Shown here piece by piece: positions 45,578 to 53,682 of a stretch of DNA of 64,000 bases. Every line of letters begins with the position of its first letter. Position 1 is the stretch's first letter. The stretch spans positions 1,212,001 to 1,276,000 of the forward strand of contig NZ_CP162599.1 in assembly GCF_040958695.1 (NCBI RefSeq). Reading direction: 5' to 3'. This DNA comes from Ornithinibacillus sp. 4-3. GTDB taxonomy: Bacteria > Bacillota > Bacilli > Bacillales > Amphibacillaceae. Below the pieces are notes generated by a model. That model had not been told where the DNA came from. It searched no databases and worked only from the letters and a program-made list of their open reading frames with translations. A program made the position numbers and the translations under genes.

Positions 45578-46829
45578 CTAGGTAGCGGTAGGTCGCTCTA
45601 GAATGCGAAATCCTTGAGATTTTGCGAATGAAATTGCTTGTTCAACCGTGATTTCACGGCTTACTGGAAGAACATCTACTGTTTGGTATAATTCCGGATT
45701 ATAAGGTTCTTTCTTCTTTAAAATATGATATATTGCAGTTAATAACATTCGTGCGATGGCGATAATCGCACGTTTGTGACCGCGTCGCTTTTTTATGTTT
45801 AAGTAGCGGTTTCGAATTTCGGGATGTTTATCGCTCTTCACTACACTAAGACAACATTGTACGAGGAGAGGTTTTAAATATACTCCTGCTCTCGAAATTC
45901 TAACAGACTTTTTCTTGCCGGCACTTTCATGATTGGTTGGTGTTAACCCTGCCCATGAACATAAATGCTTGGCTGTCGGGAACACGTCCATCTTCACACC
46001 TATTTCTGAGATAATAGTAATGGCAGAAAAGATGTTTTTAATGGACGGAACAGTCAGAAGTAAATTTATTTCTTCGGTGTAGGGTTCGGCAAGAAAAAGA
46101 ATCATTTTCTCAAGCTCTTGCTTCCGTTCTTGAATATCCTCATAATGTTGTTTTATCACTGCCATTTTTCCAGCCTGTTCAGGAGTGATAAAACCATCCA
46201 CCGCAAGCTTTAGTTCTTCGACTTTATGTTTCATTGCCCCAAAAACTAATGGTTCGATATCAAAATCAGTATGAGTTGGATGGTCTAAAAGTTTTTGAAT
46301 AATATTCATAGAACCTTTTCCAAACGTGTCACTGACAGTGTTGGCAAGTTGAATGTTAGAGACAGTTAAACTATTTTGAAAACGATTTTTTTCACTGGAA
46401 CTAAAATTAGTGAGTTTATAGCGATAACGCATTAAATCTCGAAGCTGTCTGATTCGAAATGGTGGCATAAAACTTCCAGCTACCAAGTCATGTTTGAATA
46501 AATCAGCTATCCATTTCGCATCTTTCTTATCTGTTTTTTTTCCCTCGAATCGCTTTCACATATTTAGGATGTGCTAAGGTGATATCACAGGAATCCTCCA
46601 ATATATTAAACACAGGAATCCAGTATTTTCCTGTTGATTCCATGCAGACATCTTTACAACGATGTTCATCAAGCCATTTGGACAGCTCTCTCAATCCCTT
46701 TGTATAGGTTGAAAAGCGACGGCTTTGATAGGAAGTAACTCCATTGGTTGTGGAAGCAATCACCGCCACCACAAAATTTTTGTGGACATCAATACCACAA
46801 CAAATAGGGTAGACAATTTTTAAAGCCAT
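45578..46829 (-). pseudogene. IS110-family transposase, frameshifted
   Basis: From ATG 46829 (AGAGGAG upstream) the first frame gives CGIDVHK (catalytic Asp), CMESTGKYW (Glu) and stops after KYVKAIRGKKNR. In the next frame the protein continues KTDKKDAKWIADLFKHDLVAGSF to a full C-terminal transposase_20 domain (LLTVPSIKNI, FPTAKHLCSWAGLTPTNHESAGKKKSVRISRAG). The break is an 8-A run at about 46539-46546; removing one A restores about 416 codons. The DxxD catalytic pair lies just after the break. Inactive unless slippage on A8 rescues it. Confidence 0.85.
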
Positions 46830-46862
46830 AAAAAGACTCCTCTCTAGAATATATAGAGACAA

Positions 46863-47056
46863 GCCACAGGGACTGACTACCCAGCTGTAAACGTATTTGT
46901 TTTCTCCAAAGATAAGTCTTCGTGCTCGATAGGCACACTTATTTGTGCTTAAAAAGGTAATCTACACATATATATACGCGGTCATCTCCTATTCGAGACA
47001 ATCCACTCCCTACGACGTGATTTGTAGTATGTGACACATCTCTATATTTTTAGATT
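46863..47056 (-). ncRNA. Candidate bridge-RNA region of the IS110 element
   Basis: Non-coding stretch immediately upstream of the transposase start, inside the element, with several short complementary segments. IS110/IS621-type elements transcribe a bridge RNA from this end to pair donor and target DNA. Only position supports the call; I did not resolve the two guide loops. Confidence 0.35.
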
Positions 47057-47541
47057 AATGATTCTGAGTCAGAAAGCAAATTTTATTTCCTGTCGTTTTG
47101 TGCCTCAAGCAAAGCGAGAGGCATGATTATATATACGTAGACTCCTATGGGAGGAAGGCCTAGGTGAGACCCCACAGTGCGTAGCACGAGGCAGACGAGT
47201 ACGCCACATCCTGTGGCAACGTCTGCATTAGGACGTCCTGTCCGTCGAGGCTTTCCAGCCGCCCATGGAAAGCGAAGTATATTTCCGAAGCGGTTATTTG
47301 CACAATTTATGTTTGGAATTAGCTAAGTAATAAATTCTTTTGTCCCAGTCTCTCTTAATAATTTGCGGAGAATTTCTTGTGTAGTCCTTTTGTCCTGTTT
47401 TTAATTTTAGTGATATGGATATATCTAAGTCCTTTTTTCTCAGATATACAAAGAGTTATATTTTCTTGTAATCCTATGATCTAGCTGAAACAGGTAAGAT
47501 GAATAATGTAAAGAAATAGAAGGAAATACGTAGTTTTATTT

Positions 47542-47575
47542 TAGGGTATTCATAGAAATACCCTAGTAATTTTTA
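47542..47575 (+). terminator. Hairpin in the upstream leader of the ThDP operon
   Basis: TAGGGTATT pairs with AATACCCTA around a 6-nt loop; followed by GTAATTTTTATC. Confidence 0.55.
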
Positions 47576-47597
47576 TCACATCATTTGCAAAATCTAA

Positions 47598-47650
47598 TTA
47601 CCTATGTAAGCATAATATGGTGTAGGTAAGTGTTAAAACTTACCTTTTTT
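47598..47650 (+). promoter_or_regulatory. Possible attenuator before the ThDP-enzyme operon
   Basis: AGGTAAGT (47624-47631) pairs with ACTTACCT (47638-47645) and TTTTT follows, a classical intrinsic terminator 70 nt before the gene start. An upstream TTACCT (47598-47603) could instead pair with AGGTAA of the left arm and block it. The signal is unknown. Confidence 0.5.
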
Positions 47651-47718
47651 AGATGGGTTTATAGATTTGAATATGAAAAAGAAACCATAAAAATATTCAA
47701 TTACTTAGGAGGTAGAAA

Positions 47719-49392
47719 ATGACTTATAAAGATTCAGCATATACGGTATCTGATGCAGTTGTTGAAGAATTAGTTGGAGCAGGAGTAGAAGTGATCTTTG
47801 GGATTGTAAGCATACATAATATGCCAATTTATGATGCAATCTTGCGTGATGGTCAAATTCGCATTGCTACAGCTAGATCTGAAGGTGGAGCAGTAAATAT
47901 GGCTGATGCTTACACGCGTGCTACAGGAAAATTGGGTGTTGTTATTACAAGCACAGGAGCGGGCGCAGGAAATGGTGCTGGTTCTCTAACAGAGGCTTGG
48001 AACTCAGGTACACCACTCCTACATATTACAGGAGAAGCAGATGCTAATTATATCGGAACAGATCAACGCTACATTCATGAATCAAGAGACCAACTACAAA
48101 TGATGAGTGGAGCTAATAAATCAGCTTACTTATTAAAACGACCTAAATTAATTACTCCATTTATGAAAAAAGCCATTCAAGATGCTTTAACAGTTCCTAA
48201 GGGACCAGTTACCGTGCAAATTCCAACAAACTATCAAGCACTTATTATTCCAAAAAACGAGCTAGTCTACACGAAAAAATGTGATGAAAAAGAAGAGCAA
48301 ATAAACATCCCTGATGCTATTATCAAAAAAATTGTAACTGCGAAGCGTCCAGTGATTTGGATAGGGGATGGAATTATTCATTCAGGAGCTTCTGCTGAGT
48401 TATTAACATTAGTTGATAAGCTTCAAGCAAGTGTAGTTACTAGTGAATCAGGAAAAGGTGCGATAGATGAGGCTCATCCATTATGTATCGGTAACTTTGC
48501 ATGGTTTCCAGAGGTAGAAGAACATGTAAGTAAAGCGGATTTACTGCTTAGTATAGGAGTTCGTTTCAGAGGAACAGAGACAAATAATTGGACAACACCA
48601 GTTCCAGAAAACCATATTAATATCGATGCCAACCCAGAGGCATTTAACCGTAGCTTCGATACGCAGCACTTATTAGTAGGTGATGCAAAAGCAGTTCTCC
48701 AAGAAATAAATAAACAATTAGTAGATCAATCAATCACTGTGGATTCAACATATGTCGATGAAGTGAAGCAATTACGTCTCAAGGTTAGAGAGGCTTTACG
48801 TCAAGTTATTCAGCCGTATGATGAATTTGCAGACATTATGAATAAACATTTGCCACAGGATAGTATTCTCATTACAGATGTTACAATTCCTGGATATACT
48901 TGGGCAAATAAATTAGTTGATGTTCATGAACCAAGAAATTATTTATATATGACTGGTGGAGGAATTGGACAAGGTCTTCCAATGGCAATTGGTGCTAAAG
49001 TGGGACAACCGAATAAGCCTGTTGTGCTTGTCGCTGGCGATGGAGGATTCATGGTTAATTCTAATGAAATGATCACTGCAACACATGAATCAGCACCAGT
49101 AATTACTCTGCTATTTGATGATGGTGGCTATGGAATTTTAAAATATTATCAGGAAGCAGCATATGGTAGACAAGTAGGTGTCGACCTCGTTAATCCAGAT
49201 TTTGTGATGCTAGCAAAATCAATGGGACATGAAGCAGAGAAAGTCACTTCTGCAGCAGCATTTGAGGAAAGTTTGCAGAATGCATTAGCAAGTAATAAAT
49301 CATACTGTATTGTGGTTGATGTGGAAGCAGTTGGCGTATTGGATTATGAGGATTCTCCAGAATATATTCGCTCTTTCCGTCCACATGAATAA
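47719..49392 (+). CDS. ThDP-dependent enzyme of the acetolactate synthase/2-oxoacid decarboxylase superfamily
   Basis: 557 aa. N-terminal PYR domain with the cofactor-activating Glu in TARSEGGAVNMADAYTRATG (about Glu55), a central DHBP-like domain (about 190-330), and a C-terminal PP domain with GGGIGQGLPMAIGAK and GDGGFMVNSNEMITA. The metal-binding Asn usual 25-30 residues after GDG is replaced by Asp (LLFDDGGYGIL). It is not the biosynthetic IlvB: no ilvN follows. A 2-oxoacid decarboxylase or carboligase is possible. Paired with an amino-acid dehydrogenase gene 18 nt downstream. Confidence 0.82.
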   Translation: MTYKDSAYTVSDAVVEELVGAGVEVIFGIVSIHNMPIYDAILRDGQIRIATARSEGGAVNMADAYTRATGKLGVVITSTGAGAGNGAGSLTEAWNSGTPLLHITGEADANYIGTDQRYIHESRDQLQMMSGANKSAYLLKRPKLITPFMKKAIQDALTVPKGPVTVQIPTNYQALIIPKNELVYTKKCDEKEEQINIPDAIIKKIVTAKRPVIWIGDGIIHSGASAELLTLVDKLQASVVTSESGKGAIDEAHPLCIGNFAWFPEVEEHVSKADLLLSIGVRFRGTETNNWTTPVPENHINIDANPEAFNRSFDTQHLLVGDAKAVLQEINKQLVDQSITVDSTYVDEVKQLRLKVREALRQVIQPYDEFADIMNKHLPQDSILITDVTIPGYTWANKLVDVHEPRNYLYMTGGGIGQGLPMAIGAKVGQPNKPVVLVAGDGGFMVNSNEMITATHESAPVITLLFDDGGYGILKYYQEAAYGRQVGVDLVNPDFVMLAKSMGHEAEKVTSAAAFEESLQNALASNKSYCIVVDVEAVGVLDYEDSPEYIRSFRPHE

Positions 49393-49410
49393 GAAGAAGG
49401 GGGTTATCTT

Positions 49411-50580
49411 TTGAAAAAAAACAAACCATATTTCGTTGTTGAATGGAATGATACAGAAACAGATGCACAAGGATGGCTAGTTGTTCATAATTTTGTAAAA
49501 GGATATACAGGTGGAGGTACACGTATGCACCCATCTGTTACAAAAGAAGAGGTTGAGAGACTTGCTGAAGCAATGGCATATAAATATGTAGCAAGCGAAT
49601 CGACAACAACTGGTGGATGTAAAGGTGGAATTTCATACGATTATAAAGCACCAGATGCGTATGATGTCTTAAGAAGATATATGATTGCAATGCTACCATA
49701 TATTGATCATGGAGTATCTTTAGGTAGTGATTTAGGGACAAAATATGAAGATGTTTTGCAGATATTTAAAGAGTTTGGTATCGATATTCCACTAACACAA
49801 TCCATGAAAAAGGATCCAGCTGTTTTAGAAGGAATTAAGAGATATGATAAGCTTTTACTAGAAAAAGTAGATGGTCTCTTATTAAATGATGTGGTAACAG
49901 GCTATGGAGTAGCATTTTCTGTAGATGAAGCTTGGAAGTTTAACCATGCTAGTAAAGGTGCTAAAGTAGTTATTCAAGGCTTTGGTAGCGTAGGAGCTAG
50001 CTGTGCATTAAAGCTATCTCAATTAGGCTATAGCATAGTAGGTATCTCAGATGCGAACCTACTAGTAACCTGTGAAGATGGATTAGATGTACAGAAATTG
50101 ATAGACCATAAAAATAATTATGGAGAAATGGATCCAGCTTCATTTGCAGATCATTATGAGACACGCCCCAACACAGACTGGCTTGAAGTAGATTGTGATG
50201 TACTTATCCCTTGCGCATTAGAAGATGTCATTCATGAAGGAAATGCACAGGACGTGAAAGCAAGTCTAGTTGTTGAAGCGGCAAATATTCCAGTATCTGC
50301 AGCTGGAGATGAAGTGCTAAAAGATAAGAAGATTGATATTGTCAATGATTTTGTAGCAAATTTAGGTGCAATAAGAGCTTATGATGCAGTTATTTTTGGG
50401 TTAGTAGAACCAAATACGCAAGCAGTTATCGATGATATTGAACAGCTATGTCGAAAAAATGTACAGAAGCTATTTACTGAGGCTAAAACACAAAATCGTT
50501 ATCAACGAGATGTTGCTTTTGAATTATTTAAACCAAGTAAAAGTGATTTTGTTGAATATACCGCTCAATTTAATAAATAA
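49411..50580 (+). CDS. Glu/Leu/Phe/Val dehydrogenase family enzyme
   Basis: 389 aa, TTG start at 49411 after GAAGGGGG. The dimerisation/catalytic domain has GYTGGGTRMHPSVTKEEVERLAEAMAYKYV and GGCKGGISYD with the catalytic Lys; the Rossmann domain has VVIQGFGSVGASCALKL, and AANIPVSAAGDEVL near the end. It deaminates an amino acid to a 2-oxoacid with NAD(P). The substrate specificity is open: the usual glycine-rich PYGGGKGG reads TTTGGCKGG. It is co-transcribed with the ThDP enzyme, so the 2-oxoacid product could be that enzyme's substrate. Confidence 0.85.
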   Translation: MKKNKPYFVVEWNDTETDAQGWLVVHNFVKGYTGGGTRMHPSVTKEEVERLAEAMAYKYVASESTTTGGCKGGISYDYKAPDAYDVLRRYMIAMLPYIDHGVSLGSDLGTKYEDVLQIFKEFGIDIPLTQSMKKDPAVLEGIKRYDKLLLEKVDGLLLNDVVTGYGVAFSVDEAWKFNHASKGAKVVIQGFGSVGASCALKLSQLGYSIVGISDANLLVTCEDGLDVQKLIDHKNNYGEMDPASFADHYETRPNTDWLEVDCDVLIPCALEDVIHEGNAQDVKASLVVEAANIPVSAAGDEVLKDKKIDIVNDFVANLGAIRAYDAVIFGLVEPNTQAVIDDIEQLCRKNVQKLFTEAKTQNRYQRDVAFELFKPSKSDFVEYTAQFNK

Positions 50581-50588
50581 GATTAATA

Positions 50589-50628
50589 CGGCTGACGAAT
50601 TTCAATCTATTTTCGTCAGCCGTTGTTT
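50589..50628 (+). terminator. Terminator of the ThDP/dehydrogenase operon
   Basis: CGGCTGACGAA and TTCGTCAGCCG around a 12-nt loop, then TTGTTTATTTT. Confidence 0.85.
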
Positions 50629-50684
50629 ATTTTGCTAGAATAGAAACAAGAAATAACTACTTGGTATAAGAGAGTGGTGAAACT

Positions 50685-51392
50685 GTGACGTTAATGAACG
50701 TAAATATAAATCAAGCTGGTTATGAAGAGAATGTTGCTACTGTGGAGAACATTCATTTTAACATTGAAGCCTCGCAGCTGCTTGGAATGATTGGACCAAA
50801 CGGAGCCGGGAAGAGTACAACCATTAAAACAATACTTGGACAAGTTGCTTTTTTTGAAGGGAATATTGAGCAAAAGGAAGGCACTACTTATTCCTTTATT
50901 CCTGAGCGTCCTATTTATTATGATGAATTAACCCTATGGGAGCATTTTGAATTTGTTGCTGCTGTGGAAGGATTAGGTGAAGAGAGCTTAATTTATGCCA
51001 AACAATTTTTAGAGAAGTTTAAATTAATTGACCATCTGCATGAATTTCCTCGTAGCTTTTCTAAAGGAATGCAACAAAAAGGGATGATTGCTTTGGCATT
51101 GTTTACCAAGCCAGACATATTGATTATTGATGAGCCCTTTATGGGACTTGACCCAAGCTCAACGAAGCTATTATTAAAATTAATAGATGATGAATGTAAG
51201 AAGGGCACAGGGGTTCTAATGTGTACACATATTTTAGATACAGCGCAACGTATTTGTGATTCCTTTATTATTATTGAAAAAGGATTAATGAAGGCTAATG
51301 GAAATTTACAAGAAGTGCTGAAACAATGTGATGTACATACAGGAAGCTTATATGATTGTATTGCAGATGAGGAAGATATAAATGAAGAGTAG
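50685..51392 (+). CDS. ABC transporter ATP-binding protein, EcsA-like
   Basis: 235 aa from GTG 50685 (GGTGAAA upstream); ATG 50694 is possible. Walker A GPNGAGKSTTIKT, Q-loop FIPERPIYY, signature FSKGMQQKG (Ser-Lys-Gly in place of SGG), Walker B ILIIDEPFMGLD, H-loop CTHIL. Partner gene overlaps by 11 nt. EcsAB-type transporters influence secretion, peptidase activity and competence in B. subtilis. No ecsC follows, so it may be a paralog rather than ecsA itself. Confidence 0.88.
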   Translation: MTLMNVNINQAGYEENVATVENIHFNIEASQLLGMIGPNGAGKSTTIKTILGQVAFFEGNIEQKEGTTYSFIPERPIYYDELTLWEHFEFVAAVEGLGEESLIYAKQFLEKFKLIDHLHEFPRSFSKGMQQKGMIALALFTKPDILIIDEPFMGLDPSSTKLLLKLIDDECKKGTGVLMCTHILDTAQRICDSFIIIEKGLMKANGNLQEVLKQCDVHTGSLYDCIADEEDINEE

Positions 51393-52539
51393 AAGCTTAT
51401 TTCTCACTCGCTGGATACAGGATATAAAATATCAGTTATCTGTTTATCGACTTGTCATAGATTGGACGGTTATTATTTATGCTACCATTCCAGCACTTGC
51501 TATTTTTATTTATGCGTACCACAGTTGGTGGCTGGAAATACCGAATTGGGTTCAAGATGTACCAATGTCAGGTGTCTTTCTCCTGCTCTTTCTATTTCTA
51601 TGGTATGGTGCGTTTCGTACTTATGTTAGGGAAGCAGATCTAGTATTTCTACTTCGAAAGCCTAGATTATTACTTCATTTAAAACGTTTTGGATTGGGTT
51701 ATTCTATTGTTAAACAAATTGTTCCAGCTAGTATTTTAGCTCTTGTGCTTGCACCCTTCTGGTTTAAGCATTTTCAATGGGGATTCAGCCAATTAATATC
51801 CTTCGTATTACTATGGACTGCATTAAGATGTTTTGTACTAGGTGTAAAGGGTCAATTACAACAAGAAAAACGCTTTTGGAAGAATCGTATATATTGGTTA
51901 GGGTTAATACTGGCAACAGCGCTTCTTTGGGTAATTAGCTATTATTGTATTTTCTATGGTGGTTTTTTGCTTTCTATTGGACTTTTTATTATCTTTATTG
52001 CTATAGCTTTTTATGTGATTAGAAAGCGCTTCTTAACCCTACATACACTGGAACAAGATCTATTAATAGAGAATCATCAGCGTAATAAAATAGTAAATAC
52101 CATTTTTAATTTGTCCTTTGAACTAGAGGGGATGCCTAAGCGAACATCGAGTCGCAAAACACCACTTTTATTTCGAAAATCACAACGAATTTTCTCCAAT
52201 CGTACAGCAGAAAAAGGGTTTCATGAATTATTTATGAAAGCCTCGTTAAGGGAAAGAACATATTTATATAAGTATTTACAAATTATTGGTTGGACAAATG
52301 CAGCAGTTATTCTTTTTCCAAAATGGTGGATAAAAATATTGATTCTTGTGATAGGATTATTTGTCTTAAATGTATGGTTGAAGGAGGTGTGGGATAAAGT
52401 GATCGGCTCACATCCTTACACCAAAAAATACAATGAAGAAGCGGCTTATCGTAAAGCAAGAGGTCAAATGATTGCTGTCTGTTATATCCCATATGTTTTC
52501 TTCTTACTATTTGGAATATTGTTCAGTTTAATTTTTTGA
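51382..52539 (+). CDS. ABC transporter permease, EcsB-like
   Basis: 385 aa with about six to eight membrane helices. EcsB-like features: ADLVFLLRKPRLLLHLKRFGLGYSIVKQIVP, a charged loop with EKGFHELFMKASLRERTYLYKYLQII, and EVWDKVIGSHPYTKKYNEEAAYRKAR near the C-terminus. Starts inside the end of the ATPase gene, so the two form a complex. Substrate unknown. Confidence 0.87.
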   Translation: MKSRSLFLTRWIQDIKYQLSVYRLVIDWTVIIYATIPALAIFIYAYHSWWLEIPNWVQDVPMSGVFLLLFLFLWYGAFRTYVREADLVFLLRKPRLLLHLKRFGLGYSIVKQIVPASILALVLAPFWFKHFQWGFSQLISFVLLWTALRCFVLGVKGQLQQEKRFWKNRIYWLGLILATALLWVISYYCIFYGGFLLSIGLFIIFIAIAFYVIRKRFLTLHTLEQDLLIENHQRNKIVNTIFNLSFELEGMPKRTSSRKTPLLFRKSQRIFSNRTAEKGFHELFMKASLRERTYLYKYLQIIGWTNAAVILFPKWWIKILILVIGLFVLNVWLKEVWDKVIGSHPYTKKYNEEAAYRKARGQMIAVCYIPYVFFLLFGILFSLIF

Positions 52540-52549
52540 TAAAGGAAAA

Positions 52550-52595
52550 AGCGAGCATAGATAAGATAATAAATCCTTGTCCATGCTCGTTTTTA
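52550..52595. terminator. Bidirectional terminator
   Basis: CGAGCATAGATAAG and CTTGTCCATGCTCG (near-complementary), with A's before and TTTTT after, between convergent genes. Confidence 0.8.
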
Positions 52596-52601
52596 GATCA
52601 T

Positions 52602-53654
52602 TTATAAAGTTAATGCATCCATTAATGCTTTAACACTCTGCTGTTTGGCAAGCTGTGGGTTATGCCCAGACCAGAGGGACATATAGGCTGTGTTATTTAA
52701 TAAAGCAGCTTGTTTACGAATAGATTGGGTTAAGGCATTTTGAACTGGAAAGGGAGGGAGTAGATGTTCATATTTCTCCATGTATTGCATGAAGTCATTC
52801 TGAATTCCTTGTGCCCATTTTCCAGAAAATGCACAAGTTAATTGTAAATCTGTTTTGTTTGCTTGAATAATAGCAGACTTATATATAGGGTGAGCGCCGC
52901 TTTCTTCACATGTTAGAAAAGCTGTGCCCATTTGTACAGCATCTGCTCCTAGCTCTAATACAGTTTTTATCCCATGCTCGTCCATAATGCCTCCTGAAGC
53001 AATGAGGGGGATATCTATCGCTTGATTGGTTTGGCGAATAAATTCATTTAACTCAATTCCAGCTTTTGGCGCATTTGCAGTAAAACTACCACGATGTCCA
53101 CCAGCCTCCTGCCCTTGTAAAACGACCATATCAAAGCCAACTTCTTCCACTAGTTTTGCTTCTTCTAGCGTTGTAGCAGTACCAATTAACAAAATATTTG
53201 CCCCTTTTAATTGTTCAATTATCTCCTTGGATGGAATTCCAAACGTAAAGGAGCAAATAGGTACTTTTTCAGCTATAATTATTTCAATTTGTTGCTGAAA
53301 GCTTCCTAAAATCTCTTCATAAGTAGGGATAGAAGGAACTGTAAGATTATCTAATTCTAATTGTTTGCATATAGGATCTAATAATGTCAATGCTTGATTT
53401 ATATCTTGCGTATGAACGACAAAGGATTGTGGGGTAAATAAGTTAATTCCAAACGGCTTTTCTGTCAGTTGTTTGATTTCAGCTATTTGTTTCTTAGTTT
53501 GTTCGGGTGTCAGATAGCCTGCACCAATCATTCCTAAGCCACCTGCATTTGCTACTTCTATAATCAGTGAAGTAGTTGTGATACCTCCAGCCATTGGTGC
53601 TTGAATAATAGGATAGGTAATATTCAATTGTTCTGTGATTTTGTTTGGTAACAT
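52602..53654 (-). CDS. Nitronate monooxygenase (2-nitropropane dioxygenase family)
   Basis: 350 aa FMN-dependent TIM barrel. IIQAPMAGGITT at the N-terminus, GGLGMIGAGYLTPEQ, KPFGINLF, VVLQGQEAGGHRGSF (catalytic His) and IPLIASGGIMDEHGIKTVLELGADAVQMGTAFL. It oxidises alkyl nitronates, giving protection against nitro compounds. AAAGGGGC precedes ATG 53654, 28 nt after the upstream response regulator stop, so the two may be transcribed together. Confidence 0.92.
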   Translation of the reverse strand: MLPNKITEQLNITYPIIQAPMAGGITTTSLIIEVANAGGLGMIGAGYLTPEQTKKQIAEIKQLTEKPFGINLFTPQSFVVHTQDINQALTLLDPICKQLELDNLTVPSIPTYEEILGSFQQQIEIIIAEKVPICSFTFGIPSKEIIEQLKGANILLIGTATTLEEAKLVEEVGFDMVVLQGQEAGGHRGSFTANAPKAGIELNEFIRQTNQAIDIPLIASGGIMDEHGIKTVLELGADAVQMGTAFLTCEESGAHPIYKSAIIQANKTDLQLTCAFSGKWAQGIQNDFMQYMEKYEHLLPPFPVQNALTQSIRKQAALLNNTAYMSLWSGHNPQLAKQQSVKALMDALTL

Positions 53655-53682
53655 AATCCATGCCCCTTTCGACAGGATAAAG

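Larger units (their letters stand above)
45550..47060 (-). mobile_element. IS110-family insertion sequence (boundaries approximate)
   Basis: The element comprises a frameshifted DEDD transposase gene on the minus strand and about 200 nt of non-coding sequence upstream of it (46830-47060). IS110 elements lack terminal inverted repeats, so the ends cannot be fixed from one copy. The upstream non-coding part is where IS110-group elements encode the bridge RNA. Confidence 0.7.
45416..47353. repeat. Repeat element with long terminal inverted repeats, interrupted by IS110
   Basis: AGAGACTGGGACAAAAG (45416-45432) has its inverse CTTTTGTCCCAGTCTCT at 47337-47353; similarity extends inward (AACTAAGCT..AAATCCAAAC against the inverse of TTTGGAATTAGCTAAG) for about 45 nt. 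The right part carries the GC-rich motif GACTCCTATGGGAGGAAGG and CCACAGTGCGTAGCACGAGG, typical of Bacillaceae intergenic repeats. The transposase gene lies between the arms. Confidence 0.75.

Noticed and set aside
46527..46862. Short IS110 frame as an independent regulatory protein
   Set aside because: Its sequence is just the N-terminal DEDD part of the transposase, continued in the next frame after an A8 run.
47100..47330. GC-rich segment as a structured non-coding RNA gene
   Set aside because: The GACTCCTATGGGAGG / CCACAGTGCGTAGCACGAGG motifs are typical of dispersed Bacillaceae repeats, and it lies inside an element with terminal inverted repeats; a repeat is the simpler explanation.
47719..49392. 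Biosynthetic acetolactate synthase large subunit (IlvB)
   Set aside because: No regulatory subunit gene follows, the N-terminal motifs deviate, and the partner is an amino-acid dehydrogenase gene.
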